Assembly: GCF_932526225.1 (NCBI RefSeq)
Contig: NC_064040.1
Coordinates: 13,678,856 to 13,742,855 of the forward strand
Direction: 5' to 3'
Source of the DNA: Nematostella vectensis
Lineage: Eukaryota; Cnidaria; Anthozoa; Actiniaria; Edwardsiidae
Length of the DNA: 64,000 nucleotides
Shown: positions 20,118 through 31,653 of the stretch, piece after piece
Layout of the letters: each line of letters starts with the position of its first letter
Position numbering within the stretch: the stretch's first letter is position 1
Position numbers and translations under genes: made by a program
The notes under the pieces: model-generated
Database searches by the model: none
What the model was told of the DNA's origin: nothing
The model's input: only the letters and a program-made list of their open reading frames with translations

Positions 20118-22270
20118 GATGATGTGTTGGTTGAGTTTTAAGGATCGATTTTCGGGCTAAAACCTCAAAATCCAATCATTTCGAGGAGTCCCTTGAATTC
20201 GTGTGCTGCCCGAAGGGCGCTCAACAGTATTCAATGAAGTAAATCTTATTCCAGTGACAAGGGTTTCTTAAGTGATTTCTGAACATTTGCGTTAAGAATT
20301 GAAGTTCATTCATCTAAAAATGTTATAAATCAAAGAAATATAAAGGCCTTCTTGTATTTAAAAAATACATAACATAGACTCTGAGAATGACTAGGTATTC
20401 TATCTCACCGAATTGCATAGGAAAATAACTTTTTGCGGAGCCAGCGCGGCTCCATAGGTATAGAAATTGGTCATAAACTTAGACGACTCAAAATTTGTGG
20501 TCAATGACGTCATGTCACATGCTGTCAGCCAGCTGTACCACTCACGTGACCAGCTCATGCAACTAGGCCAGCTAATTTATTGATGACTCGAAACCAATGA
20601 CAGACTGGCTCCGACAGGAACTGGGGGGGGCTTGGAAAGCCGGGGGGGGACTATGCCTATTCTGACTTTCGACATCAAACGATCAACGGAACACAAGCTG
20701 ACAGGGAAGAATTGACGAAAAAAGTGTTTAATAGAGAAAATGCAACTAATTATCCAGTCAAATGGCCGTATGAAAATAAGAATTTGGAGGATACATCTGT
20801 CTACTGCTTTGTAGGAATGCTTTGTTTTTACAAGCTCGGAATATCGGCTCGACTTCTTCACCTGGTGCGGTATTTGAAAACTTAATGGTTTAAGGAAAAG
20901 ACTACAAAACCAGCAGCATTTATCAGGGAATTGTCGAGGCTCTGCACTACTATTTTCATTATGATGTTACAGAGCAAAAATCAAAAAAGAAAAGTTTTAT
21001 TTATGATAGCTAAAATACGGAATTGTTCTCCTAAACGAGCGAACACCACAAGGCAAACAACATGGGCAGTCAATATAAAATATTGTGAATAAAATATATG
21101 AATCAAAACTTAATTCCTTTCATATTCCTTTTAAGTGTAATTCTTTTTGTTTGCAAATATTTCTGATAATAATCCTCAAACAAAAGGATTTTTGTCGTTT
21201 TACAACTTCTCTGATTTTCCCGGTGTCACTATTCAATCATCTTGCTTCCACTGTGTCTTTAATTGGCTGAGAGATCAATTTCTTGAACGCTGATTGGATG
21301 CTATTTTGGCGCGCACTAAAACGGCTTCCCAGTTCTGTTATAATCGGAAGAGAAACTTTTCCTCAAATAAAAAAAAATACATCTACAAATCAAGACTTAT
21401 CTATCTAGCTCAGGTAAGAACGACCTTGATGACTCATGTATACACAGTTGTGTTGGTAAAACTATGTATCATTAAGCTTATTTTATTGAGAATTCATTTG
21501 CTATTTATTGGCAAATGTGTGTGGAAAAACAAAAAGCATTTCGCAATCATCCTTGCAAAGTCTTTCTCATTTCTTTCTCACCTGTCTATGCTGTTTATGT
21601 CCCAAATTTTATGTTAAATACACAAAAACGTCAAAATGTCTCTCTTTCTTTCTCATATAAAGCCAATATTGCTCTGTTGTCTGTTTTTGTTTGGTAAGGA
21701 TACTAATCTAATCATTTGTTTTCCTCTATTTTTGTTCTCATGTTTTAAGAAAATTAGAAAATTGAAATAACGAACGATTTGTTTTTCTGATTCAGGTGAA
21801 CTGTTAATACCCAAAAGCCAGGATGTGCGACTGTATGAATACAAGGATGATGAGCAGCATATTTAGCAAAATATTTCCTTTCCTTTCTTGCCTTTAAAAT
21901 ATGTTTTTCCTTTCCAATCAATCTACATTCTTCCCCTGGGAAAAATATTTTTGATGGTTGGTTGATATTGCTCTTAAATTTTAGCAATTAAAATATACAA
22001 AACTGTGATTTCTTTTTCCTTTTTAAAGGTGGGGGGGGGGGGGGGGGGGTCCCAAGTGCTATGGTCTTTTAATCCTTTGTGGGATTCAAGCTACTTATGA
22101 GTAGCAATAATTTGATTCGCTATTCAGCATCCTTTGTGCATTTAAGATATTATAAAATAGATACATTCAAGTTTATTCAGAACCTACATTTCTGCGTCTT
22201 TGCCATATCTGCTATTGGGTAAAATTGCTGTTTACCATACCCATTTACCCAAAGAGACTCCCATAAGAAC
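20118..22270. other. No gene recognised; one TGACGTCA repeat and a G19 run
   Basis: A partial copy of the TGACGTCA repeat family lies at about 20490-20570 (AATGACGTCATGTCACATG ... CACGTGACC). A run of 19 G lies at 22031-22049. The remaining AT-rich sequence has only short, random-looking frames. Confidence 0.5.
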
Positions 22271-22359
22271 AGATGGGGATGATCGCAACCCTAAGGGATA
22301 ACACTTTGGGTGTGGTCAGTAATTCCTACCCCCATAAGGCCCCACATTGTAACTGCTCG

Positions 22360-22605
22360 AGCTTGAGCTATCCCTGGGAATCGGCAGGAAGAGAAAAGGG
22401 AAAGGGAAATGAAAAGGAAAGGCTCCAGCCAAGAGGCAAAAGATTGAAAAAGGAGACGAAGAAAGGGGGAGACAGCGATAATCTTGAGTTTCTCGAAAAA
22501 ACTCAGGAACGAACGAGCAATATAGAGAATTGGGAACATCAGTCCTTTTGCAAAGACGCCCTGGGCATACTGGGGAACATCCTTAAGGATATTGTAAACA
22601 AATGA
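22360..22605 (+). pseudogene. Possible Harbinger accessory protein, C-terminal fragment
   Basis: The plus frame reads KGNEKERLQPRGKRLKKETK, then GGDSDNLEFLEKTQERTSNI and a helical end with stop. The basic stretch, followed by an acidic 'SDNLEFL' helix, is the sort of C-terminal tail seen in the Myb/SANT-like second protein of Harbinger elements. It lies 320 bp from, and in convergent orientation to, the transposase remnant at 22930-23771, which supports the link. The N-terminal DNA-binding part is not visible. Confidence 0.4.
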
Positions 22606-22929
22606 CTGAAAGAAAACAATCCAGAAAGGAAAAGTTTTATTGGTATTTTATCAATTTTGTCATTACAAGAATAGCTATATATACATTTTGAAATATAAAG
22701 ATTGATTTTTAATATACGAAAGGCAAATTATGCAAACTGAATATGGAAAATATAATATGAAAAGGTTGTCAAAAAGTTCTTATTACAATGTTACCCATAG
22801 AGGCTATTGTGCCTGTTTTTTTTAATTTCTCAATCCTTATACTTTAATCTTTAAATCAATGTTCTTGTATAACAAAAAGGAATTTCAATAAACTGATCAA
22901 TACAAAAAGTCCTTTATATTATCTTGTAA

Positions 22930-23771
22930 AGCTTCTGCGGTAACGTTTACGACGCCGTTTATTGCTTCGTCGTCATCACTATAATCCAAAAAAAGGTGCT
23001 ATTACCGTTCTATCTTTGACATCTATGCATATGTTATGGAGAACACAGCATGTGAGGATAGTAATCGGAACTCTACATAAATTTTCTTCCGTTGGCTTCG
23101 AGAGACGGCGCCAACGCCCTTTGAGTATTCCAAACGCCTGTTCTACCAATCAGCTTGACTAAGGGCTTTATTGTAAGCTTGCTGCTTTCGTGTTTACTCA
23201 ATTTACTCAGTCCGAAAATTCGCGCATCATGCAAACTTCCAGGGTAGCCCGTACTCACGTCTAGAAATTTCATTGAAGCGTATCCAACTGCTTGTACTAC
23301 AATAGAGTAATCCTGTTTACGATTGAAATAGTCAATCCTTTTGTCTACCGGAACTGTTCTTAAGGCGATGTGACTTCCGTCAACTGCATTAACGACTTAG
23401 GGGAAACGTGACTTTGACGCAAACGCTCTGATATTATGAATCAGGTCGTCTTCCGTTACAGAAAACTTGATAAATTCTTAAGCAAGACTTGCGATTATTC
23501 TACAGAATTCATGAGTAATATGCATCGATGTTGAGCGACCAGTACCAAACTAAAGACTGGTTGTCCGATAACTATTTCCTGTGGCTAACCTCCATAGAGC
23601 CACCGCCACTCGCTTCGGAACGGGAATTGCTTCCCTCATTTTGGTGTCTTCCTTTGCCATATAAAGGTCTACTAAACGCACAAAACCTTCGAATGTTGTC
23701 TTCTCTATTCTGAAGTTTTCTTTCCACCACTCTTTGACGTATGAGCCTTGCACTAGGTTATCAACACACAC
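22930..23771 (-). pseudogene. PIF/Harbinger transposase pseudogene
   Basis: The N-terminal part (23771-23550) reads FEGFVRLVDLYMAKEDTKMR then VPKRVAVALWRLATGNSYRT, typical of Harbinger transposases. The nuclease core is broken in frame but shows a VNAVDGSH-type segment near 23385, then MKFLDVSTGYPGSLHDARIF (23273-23215) with the catalytic D-x-S-x-G-x-P-G-S-x-H-D-A. The C-terminal part (about 23040-22950) has a CCVLHNICIDV-type end. Stops and shifts separate these parts, so the gene is dead. Confidence 0.8.
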
Positions 23772-24994
23772 ACATGATATGTATCCATTTATTTTTTAGC
23801 CATAGTAGAAGCAGGGCGGGTGAACAACATTTTTTTTCAAGGGTATTCTTATCAGTCAAAATACGTCAAGCGCCTGGCCCATCGTTATAATAGCGCATAA
23901 TTTCGTTATAATAGCGTTATAATATACCTAGCTTTTGATGGCAACGGTGTTACAATAGACCAGGATGAATTGCGTTCGTCTTTAACTAGCTGTGAGTTCA
24001 AAGATGGCGTCTCGTATTAGAAACCCAGATAATAGTTTGAAGAAGGACATGGAGAAATACGTCCTTCAGAACCTCAAAAGAGGAGAGTTTTTAGATTTTC
24101 TGGAGAGAGACTATCTATGCCTGGTGTTTGCCCACATTAAGTCTGTTCATATGAAAATTTCAATTACGATGCACAGATTACAATGCGGATTTGGATGACG
24201 TAAGAAAGGCAGTTAAAGCCGAAACTGGTGGTCCAGGAAAACTTCTAAGATACAGGCTCATGCAGAGAAAGTCCGTGAGGTTTACGATGTCATGACAGAA
24301 GTAAACCAGTAAGGGCTGCTGAAACGTGGGCAAGTCGGGGCACCGAAAAGGTAAGCTCAATTGTGACTACAATAACTCACAATAACTTACTTAACTAACT
24401 TACCATGTTCTGGTGCAATTCTTACTGTTATGTGATTCTTTTCCAGGTGCCAAATCATACGTACTCCGGCGACGGCCATGACAAATTGATGGGATTTATC
24501 CGGTACAAATTTCCACTGGCAATTTATGGCATGCAAGATAATTTTAGTAGCAAAATACTATTTTTGAGGATGTGGACATCCAACTCTGATCCAAAATTAA
24601 TCGGAAAGGTTTATCTGGAGCATCTGTATGATACAATAGGTACTCAACCTCTGCTATTGTATTTCATTATATGTTTAATTTAAGCGCAAAAACAACCAAA
24701 TTAGCATTCAAACCTATGTGGGTTATGTACCTAGGGTAAATTTAGTTCTGATGTATCCTGCGTATTTTGTTATCTTGGCCACCTTTGTAGACGCAAAAGA
24801 GTGGGAGGAGGCATATTTGACAAAAAAAAGCATGTTTGTGGGGGAGGGGGACACAACGCCTACTGGAAGACTATCCCCCGATGAAGTTACTCCATTTTAT
24901 TGGACTACTTCTGCTATGGTGATTTCAATTAACCAGAAAAAAATACCAGTAATACGTACCCCTGTCTATGAAATAGTGTTGAGTAAGTTACTGG

Positions 24995-25345
24995 TAAGTT
25001 ACCTTATTGACGTAATCGATGACGTCACGTGTCCATCTCATTGCACCCCACTTGGAACATACATCACAACTACGGAGTTTTGTAGTCATATGCTGTTTCT
25101 TTAATGAAATATTAATATTTTTTTATTTTGATAACGTCAGCAAATTTTTTGCTTCTAGTGACGTCACGGATGACGTCACAATCACGTGACTATATTTAGA
25201 CCTTTATGACACATACCAAGATTGGTTGTTATATGATGTTTCGGTCATGAGATTTTGTTCTAATGAAATCGGAATAGTTTTGCTTTTAGTGACGCCATCG
25301 ATGACGTCACAAATCACGTGACCATATTTGATTTATGATTTATAA
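24995..25345. repeat. TGACGTCA-rich repeat, three units
   Basis: Units begin near ATCGATGACGTCACGTG (25017), GATGACGTCACAATCACGTG (25170) and CGATGACGTCACAAATCACG (25300). Between them lie CATACCAAGATTGGTTGTTA and GATGTTTCGGTCATGAGAT. The repeat sits inside the gap of the integrase-like pseudogene. Confidence 0.75.
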
Positions 25346-25424
25346 GGCTTCTACCACTATTACACATATGAAATAGCGGTAAGGTTGACACAACAGAGTA
25401 CGGCTCCAACTCAAGTGTAACCTC

Positions 25425-25717
25425 GGTTAGTAAGCACTGTCACTGGGGGTGGTCACTGCCAGAGGGTTTATTGCGTCCCCAGTGGTTCTTTTACGTCCCT
25501 TCGGTTCAGGTTTAGTGTAGTACAGCTTGAAGAGACGGGACCTCCGGTTTAGTGTCCTTATCCGAGAAGACTGGAAACACGGGAGAATAACTTTAACTCA
25601 CTTGTGACAAATTCGATTCAAGGCAGGAACCCGGAAAAATCCCCAGTTTGAGCCAGGATTCGAACCTGGGCCACAGCGGTGAGAGGCCGACGCGCTAACA
25701 CACTAAGCCACCCGTGC
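25425..25717 (-). mobile_element. tRNA-derived SINE
   Basis: The minus-strand head (25717-25652) is tRNA-like, starting GCACGGGTGGCTTAGTGTG. It has an A-box-like stretch (TGGCTTAGTGTGTTAGCG) and a perfect B box (GGTTCGAATCC). The body that follows contains CTCGGATAAGGACACTAAAC and GGAGGTCCCGTCT. That is the conserved central-domain pattern of widespread metazoan SINEs. The 3' end is approximate. It sits within or beside a TGACGTCA repeat unit whose end continues at 25730-25795. Confidence 0.75.
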
Positions 25718-25727
25718 TTCCACTGCA

Positions 25728-25800
25728 CGGAAGTGCATCCCCTTGACACAAACATGACAAGTTTGGTTGTGAAACAATGTTTCTTTCGAGAGATATGAAT
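25728..25800. repeat. TGACGTCA-family repeat, 3' end only
   Basis: CATCCCCTTGACACAAACAT, then GACAAGTTTGGTTG and ATGTTTCTTTCGAGAGATAT match the end of the family unit. The TGACGTCA part is missing because the SINE lies directly on its left. Confidence 0.6.
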
Positions 25801-26409
25801 GTGTTTGCTTTTAATCACGTTTTTTGCAACCTCGTTCCCAGGGCCCTTTCCCTTTCCTGTCATTTGGGTTGGCGGGAAATGGCCCTGGGATCGGCCGGTC
25901 ACGTGACTCCTATACCCAGGATTTTTGGGTGTAATAAATAAGCATAAATGTTCCAATGTTTATTTTCAAAACAAGATGGCGGCTGAGTCGGAAGTCCCGG
26001 CCGTTTACGTTTGAGATAGCTAAGAATTGTACGATTTTTACATATTTGAATTTGAAGTTATAGAAGGACGCGCCGGAAATTTGAAAGATTTTGAAGCAAA
26101 ATAGTTTTCAGTTTTTCAGTTCCGTTATTTTTACGCGCGCGCTATCTAGAGAATAACGTCATATCAAACGCGCGCGCTGTTTTTAAATTTTATTTTCAAC
26201 CATATTTTTTGCGTTTGTTGTAGAAAGCAAATCAAAAGAAATTCTCTGTTATCCCCTTGTGTACAAAACACTGTTTTAAACAACCAATCTGCGGCTCTGC
26301 CTTTTCGATGTTTATTTTGAAGTTTGTGCTGCAAAATTTGCATAAATTAGTCTTTCAGCCGCAGACCAATCAACACGTAGAACTCAGTGGCCGATACGAG
26401 GGCCATTTC

Positions 26410-26690
26410 CCGCTTTAAGTGAGGTCATCGATAATGTCACACAGCACTTGACGATAGTGTTGCATCCCCCTTGACACCTACATGACACCTACCGAGTTTG
26501 ATTGCTATAAGATGTTTACTTCGTGAAATATATATTTTTTATTTTAATGCATCGGCATATTTTTGCTTCTAGTGACGTCTTCGATGACGTCACAAATCAC
26601 CTGACCATAGTTTTGCACCTCACTTGACACACACATGCCAAGTTTGGTTGTCATACGATGCTTTTAACGGACGGACATCGAGTCACGAAA
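26410..26690. repeat. TGACGTCA-family repeat, two units
   Basis: A degenerate unit (26425-26540) and a good unit (26560-26670). The good unit has TTCGATGACGTCACAAATCA, TTTTGCACCTCACTTGACAC and CCAAGTTTGGTTGTCATACG. Confidence 0.7.
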
Positions 26691-27937
26691 ACTCGAGTCA
26701 ATGGGTTATCAATATTTGTTACCATATTTGTTTTGTATAACCCTTTTTTTAGGTATGGGGCTCACGTGGCGCTTTTTGTGGGAGCTCCGCTAAAAAGACA
26801 CCAAAGGATAACTATTTCACGCCTCCTTATGTGGTTAGCATTTCAATTCGAGACACTGTGCGTGGGATATAGAAAGGTAATTTTTTCTACTTGTTATCAG
26901 TAGCCGACTAAGACTAGACAGAGAGACTGCTGATATGGCAACACTACATACATTTATTTTCTGGCACTGGCTTTTAATCTGAAGGTAGACCAGATAACAT
27001 GCTTTCCGAAGAATATAATCATTTTGGGCATACATTTTGAAGTAAGACACAGGGCGAAGCGAAAACTTGTCAATTTTGAGTCGAGCGAGTATCAAAAATG
27101 AGTGAAAATATGCCAAATCGCCAGTTTTGCAAATAGGACCCTAAACTACCTTAGAAAAGAAAATTTGAGCGGAATCCGTGAACCTGCCTTTCCGGCCATG
27201 GTCTGAAGCTTACGGAGTAGCATTCTTAACATGCTTGTGTAAAATTACTTTTTTTCAGGGATATGCTGGCATATGTTTACAAACCAGTGCTGCAAAATGA
27301 ACTAGACATCTTCTGTGATACTGTGTGGAATGGCCATCGTGTTAGATACCAGCATGATTCAGAGTTACCTAAAGGAGTTCCCAACCACCTTCACGGCTTC
27401 CCTAAAACATATAGCTCTTCAGATTGCAGTAAGGTGGAATTATGTAACCATAGCCCATTTTTGGTTACAAAATTCCACCTTACCGCAATGTTAATACCTA
27501 CTCATACATTTAATTCAGCTTATTTAGAGTCAGGTGATTGCCTGTCAGTATAAAATCAGCATCAGTTGCTGGGATGCCAAAGTGAATATAAATCATGGGG
27601 ATTTAGATATGTAGACTGGGGGTCAAAAAAAGTATATATCCATTACCCATTTCTAGGGTGGTATTAACTTTTCCAACAGTCACTTGATGATGCAGCACAA
27701 CAATTGGGGGTGTTAAATGGCAATACAGATTCCCTGGAACTAGCTGTCAGAAGGGAGTGTGAAAGTGTAGTTCCAGACATTGATGGATACAGAGCAAAGA
27801 TGGAGTTGAAACTTATTTATTCTTGAAAGCCATTATCAGCACTTGTTTTATAACAATTTGAATCATATTTAAAATTGACTTTGTTGCGTCAGATATAATT
27901 TTAACATTTAAAAAATACAATTTCGACATACAGTATC

Positions 27938-28026
27938 GCTCACGAACATAGGGACACTGTTCGCGAAACTTTCGCGAACAACGTTCGCGAAATTCGCGAA
28001 CATATAGACTGTTCGCGAACACGTGA
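27938..28026. repeat. Cluster of TTCGCGAA palindromes
   Basis: Five TCGCGA cores lie in about 55 bp, each in a TTCGCGAA or GTTCGCGAAC context, spaced by 8-15 bp. The block is GC-rich against its AT-rich flanks. It could be a small nested palindrome array or a protein-binding cluster. Confidence 0.75.
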
Positions 28027-28350
28027 ACAGGGTTCCGCCCGCGCTAGTTTACCATCCAAAGCAAAATAAATAACATCTAATGACAGACATCACATATCAC
28101 TCCATGTCCGAGTGAGTTTGGTTTTGGAGTCTTACAACTTTCGCCATTTAAACTTTTTTAAATAATAATAAACGACGGAACGCAATTCGCAAAGCACCCT
28201 GTTCACTTAGATAGAGGATATAAACCCAGAATGTGTGACGTTGAGTGAAAATATCGGGGCAGAGACATTATCAAAATTATTTTAATATAACAATTTCTAA
28301 AGATTTACAATTACAGAAGCATAAGATACGGTTATAAAATACATTTTCAG

Positions 28351-29604
28351 TTACTTTTCACTTGAGGTCAGTCGTCGCAGGTAGGCGTCCATTGTCTTGT
28401 GGCACTGGCGCCAGACTGCTTCACACGCTGAAGGGGCGGTGGGAAAGTGGACAAACACAGTTTCTTTTATTTCTGCTATTTTGTCGGCGTTGACCATAGG
28501 TTTGCCGCGGGCACCAGCCAAATTTCTCCCCACCAACTCTTCCTTGGAGCATCGCTCCCTCAGAAGCCGCACAGCGAAGTTCTGGACGCTGCACGCCATT
28601 GGAGTGGATGTTGCTGATGGTGGCGGTGGGGGTGGGGTTGAGTTGTTTCAACGGGAATCTAAGATAGTTGTATGCAGGCTGTGGCTGACGCTTTGCTGGC
28701 CCTGTATATCCTTCAGCATGGCCTCGATGCGGTTTAGCTGTTGGCCGTGCCTGAACAGGGTCAACTCCATCTGCTGTATCGAGTTTTGCAGGTCTGCTAT
28801 CTTGTCCACTCTCGGCGGGCTGTTGTATCGGGGGCGGATGGGACTGTACAAAGACCGTCTAGCAAACGGGGACAAGTAGGAGGAGATGGATTGAGCAGGC
28901 GAGGCTTCTATCGAGGTCTCAGCGATTGGTAGGCGACTGTCTCTTTGGTGGCGGGGGGTACTGTGCTTGTCGGGCTGTAAACCGCAACAACAGTAGCCTA
29001 AAAAAGACAAGATAAGAAGATAAGATAAAATAAGTAATTTCGTTATGATTAAGATGTTTTACGGGGGGTGGGGGTGGAGCACAAAAATAATTACTATTAT
29101 AACCAACGCATTAATATTCACTACATTTACCTCTTCTCTTGTTTTTTTCTTTTTTCGTCCGCAGTTCGACTCCTTGTTCTTAGAAGACCCGCCTTTGCCT
29201 TCTTGTCTAACCCTCTTCAAAATGAATGAACGAAGATTAGAAAATGTAACAAGCAACGGTTTTTTGGTGCATAGTATGCAGAGTCTATTCGCCGTGATGT
29301 TTTGTGATCATGTGATTGTCGGATATTTACCTTTTTTTCATTAAGTTGCTCAAACCGGTCACTGTTTTCCCTAATGAATTTTTCTACCTCTTGGCGAAGA
29401 ACAGTAGGGTCGTCGCTGAGAGCGACAATCTCAGCCTCTCACAACTCCCCGTCGAAGTCGACCTCAACGATGCTCCCAACTTCGTTGATCCTCCCCCTCC
29501 ATCACTTTCTTAACTTTTTTAGTCGGGAGACGACAAAGTGTTTTGTCGCTCTCGAAAAAAAACAGACCCTGCTTAAAAATTTTCATTTGCTTTCGCATAG
29601 CCAT
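28351..29604 (-). pseudogene. BEN-domain protein gene, decaying, three exons
   Basis: Exon 1 runs from the Met at 29604 to a clean donor at 29331. It reads MAMRKQMKIFKQGLFFFESD, then, after a one-base shift, GSIVEVDFDGEL, a TGA, and EAEIVALSDDPTVLRQEVEK. Exon 2 (about 29222-29131) is basic (RVRQEGKGGSSKNKESNCGR) and ends in a good donor. Exon 3 starts at the acceptor near 28996 and runs to 28351. It has a coiled-coil segment (VDKIADLQNSIQQMELTLFR), an in-frame TGA at 28648-28650, a Pro-rich linker, then a BEN-like domain (NFAVRLLRERCSKEELVGRN, AEIKETVFVHFP, CHKTMDAYLRRL). BEN domains bind DNA and occur in chromatin factors and transposon-linked genes. The two TGA codons sit where Trp would be natural. 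With the frameshift, this copy is probably not functional. Confidence 0.7.
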
Positions 29605-30589
29605 AGTTAGTGTAAAAGTATTGGTTGATCTATTTGTATGGAGTTCTTTCGGCCAAGTGGTGACACCTTACTCGCGCCGAGCAGTTTATAAGGACTTTTC
29701 CGATGATTTGCATTTCAGAAGAATTTATTCTTAGAAAGAGAAAACGTAAAAGAACAATAGAACGGGAGCTAGCGCAGTAATTAGACACCGAACGCCCGCG
29801 CCTATTGTGAACCTAGGACAATAAAGTAAATACCAGGCCAATATTATAGAGACAAAAGAAGGGACTCGCGCTTGCTAATTAGAAACCCACGGCTATGGAA
29901 TAGGAATAGTATAAATGCATTTAAACACATTAGCTTGGATCAGCTTAAGTCTGTTTTAGACAAAATAAGTATCTAGTTGTTAAATACACTGTTTTTAAAA
30001 CATTTAAATATTTTAAGAAAAGAATTGAATAAAAAGATTAAGTTATCTTTTTTCTAGTTTGACACCACTTACCTATCTTTTCTTCATTCATAGAATAAAT
30101 AAAAAGATTGAGTTATTTTTTCTAGTTTGACGTCACTTTTCTATCTTTTCCTTTTTCATAGAACTCCTTTAAAATAATCGCATAATTAATTGAAGAGGGC
30201 TGATCGTCGGTGTAATGTATTCTTGGTGCATTTGGTTCTGTTAGTTCTCGTGGTTCTCTTAGGTTTGGGTTTCCTGTGTTAAACAAATACGTTCACCGTA
30301 ATCCAGCGGTTTCCCCTTAACATTTTGGCGGACTTACTTGTATTTTGGGGCGCTTTGTGTTCGCCATTTTGTTTACATCCAATCGGTTATCTATGTATCA
30401 AAGTCCCAAAATATGGAGTAAGAAAGCGAACTACGTTCGATTGAAGATATCGAAAGCAAGCTTAAAGAAGTTTCTTTTCCTTTTGACGATGTTGTACCTG
30501 CAAATGGTTTTCGATTATGGCGAAAAGTCATGGTACGTCGAGGGAGTTGTTATTGCTTAGTGCATTAAGAGCCAAACACACTGTTGCAC

Positions 30590-31155
30590 ACACTGACGAC
30601 GGTGTTCAACCACGAGAAGAAGAGGGAGGAGGGCAGTAAGAAGTCTGGGGCTGGAACACCACAAGTTTACAAGTCTAAGTGGAAGTTTTACTCGCAGATG
30701 AGCTTCACTGCATCATCCAGCGAAGTTGATCCGTCGATGAGTACTTGGAGTGAAGAGATTACCGGAAATGTAGCACCGGAAATAAAACTATCTACTCAAA
30801 GCGCAAGCGCAAAGACCGAGAGACCGCTGCAGATATGAAAATTTAAATTCTACAATCAGCTCTTGAGGTGCTACAAAGACCCGTCCCGGAACCAGAGGAT
30901 GGTGGAAAGAGAATGACCGAGGATGAGACCTTTGGCAAAATAGTGACCAGGGCTCGATAACAATGATGACAGACTGTCTGTCATCATTTGGTGAAGGGAT
31001 TGCTGCTGGTATGGAGATTCTTGCACAAGCACTTGCTGCCTCACAGCCGGTTCAAGCACCACCATACTTCAACCACCATGGTAACATGTACAGGGGCAAT
31101 GGCTTGGCATCTAATCAATATGGGGAACCAAGTTTTCAGCATACTGGTGGTTAGT
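30590..31155 (+). pseudogene. Harbinger-associated accessory protein remnant
   Basis: Two plus frames: 30620-30838 with GAGTPQVYKSKWKFYSQMSF, and 30963-31154 with SSFGEGIAAGMEILAQALAA and a Tyr/His/Asn-rich tail. The 'KSKWKFYxxMxF' segment followed by a long linker and the 'M-x-I-L' helix fits the MADF/Myb-like second protein of Harbinger elements. It lies convergent to the Harbinger transposase whose 3' end is at 31236, as expected for the two genes of one element. Confidence 0.5.
30962..30988. repeat. Perfect 27-nt palindrome
   Basis: AATGATGACAGAC, a central T, then GTCTGTCATCATT. It lies inside the accessory-protein remnant. Confidence 0.85.
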
Positions 31156-31235
31156 CACCCAAGAATGGGCACCAATTTGAAATGTATCTGAAATCTATCC
31201 CCCACCTCCGTCTTGATTTTGGCACTGTGGTTGTT

Positions 31236-31653
31236 TCAATTTTGTTCAAATATAGGGTAATAAAAACAGTGAGGGATGTGTTCTTTGTAGTAGGATGTTA
31301 TTATATTCTGTACATAAGCACCTTCTGCAGTGTTAAACGAGTACAGCCGGTCAGGTGGGCTATGAGGTTGTGCAGCTGCATCATGTGCGTTTTGATGTGC
31401 TACCAAATCATCATCAATATTTATACCTCGCAGCACAAATATTATGGAAGACACAACAGGCGTAAATAACACTTGGGACTGAAATTACATGCATGCCTCT
31501 TGGACTCCTGCCTGGTTGAGAAATGGGCGCAATTCATCAGCTACAGACGTAAAACCTTCACGATCTAGTCTTAAATTCTTCTTCCACTCGCACAGAGGTA
31601 AAATGGCATTGTATAGGTTAATCCACCATTGATCTGTTCGACCTGGATTTTGC
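31236..31653 (-). pseudogene. Harbinger transposase, part downstream of the 3.27-kb insertion
   Basis: The minus strand resumes at the insertion with QNPGRTDQWWINLYNAILPL, then CEWKKNLRLDREGFTSVADE and LRPFLNQAG (to about 31498). It then jumps directly to the C-terminus: a VFHNICAARY-type segment near 31450 and VLRGINIDDDLVAHQNAHDA (31440-31380), ending at 31236. The catalytic DDE core between these parts is missing, so this copy was internally deleted as well as interrupted. An in-frame TGA lies in the N-terminal part beyond the insertion. Confidence 0.7.

Larger units (their letters stand above)
24001..27810 (+). pseudogene. Integrase-core-like transposon gene, multi-exon, decayed
   Basis: Pieces of one protein lie in order on the plus strand. 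The first, 24004-24110, reads MASRIRNPDNSLKKDMEKYV and EFLDFLERDY. At 24195-24352 is a frameshifted segment around GGPGKLLRYRLMQRK. The exon at about 24448-24641, after a clear acceptor, reads GDGHDKLMGFIRYKFPLAIY and KILFLRMWTSNSDPKLIGK. At 27260-27430 is VLQNELDIFCDTVWNGHRVR, then LPKGVPNHLHGFP. At 27674-27810 is SLDDAAQQLGVLNGNTDSLE, followed by the tail. Asp in 'GHDKLMGF' and the 'NELDIFCDTVWNGHRVR' helix fit a conserved animal integrase-core family (rve-like fold). The expected middle exons are missing and replaced by TGACGTCA repeats and a SINE. Confidence 0.65.

Noticed and set aside
28648-28650. Selenocysteine insertion at the TGA in the BEN gene
   Set aside because: The position suits Trp, a frameshift is also present, and no selenocysteine element was seen.
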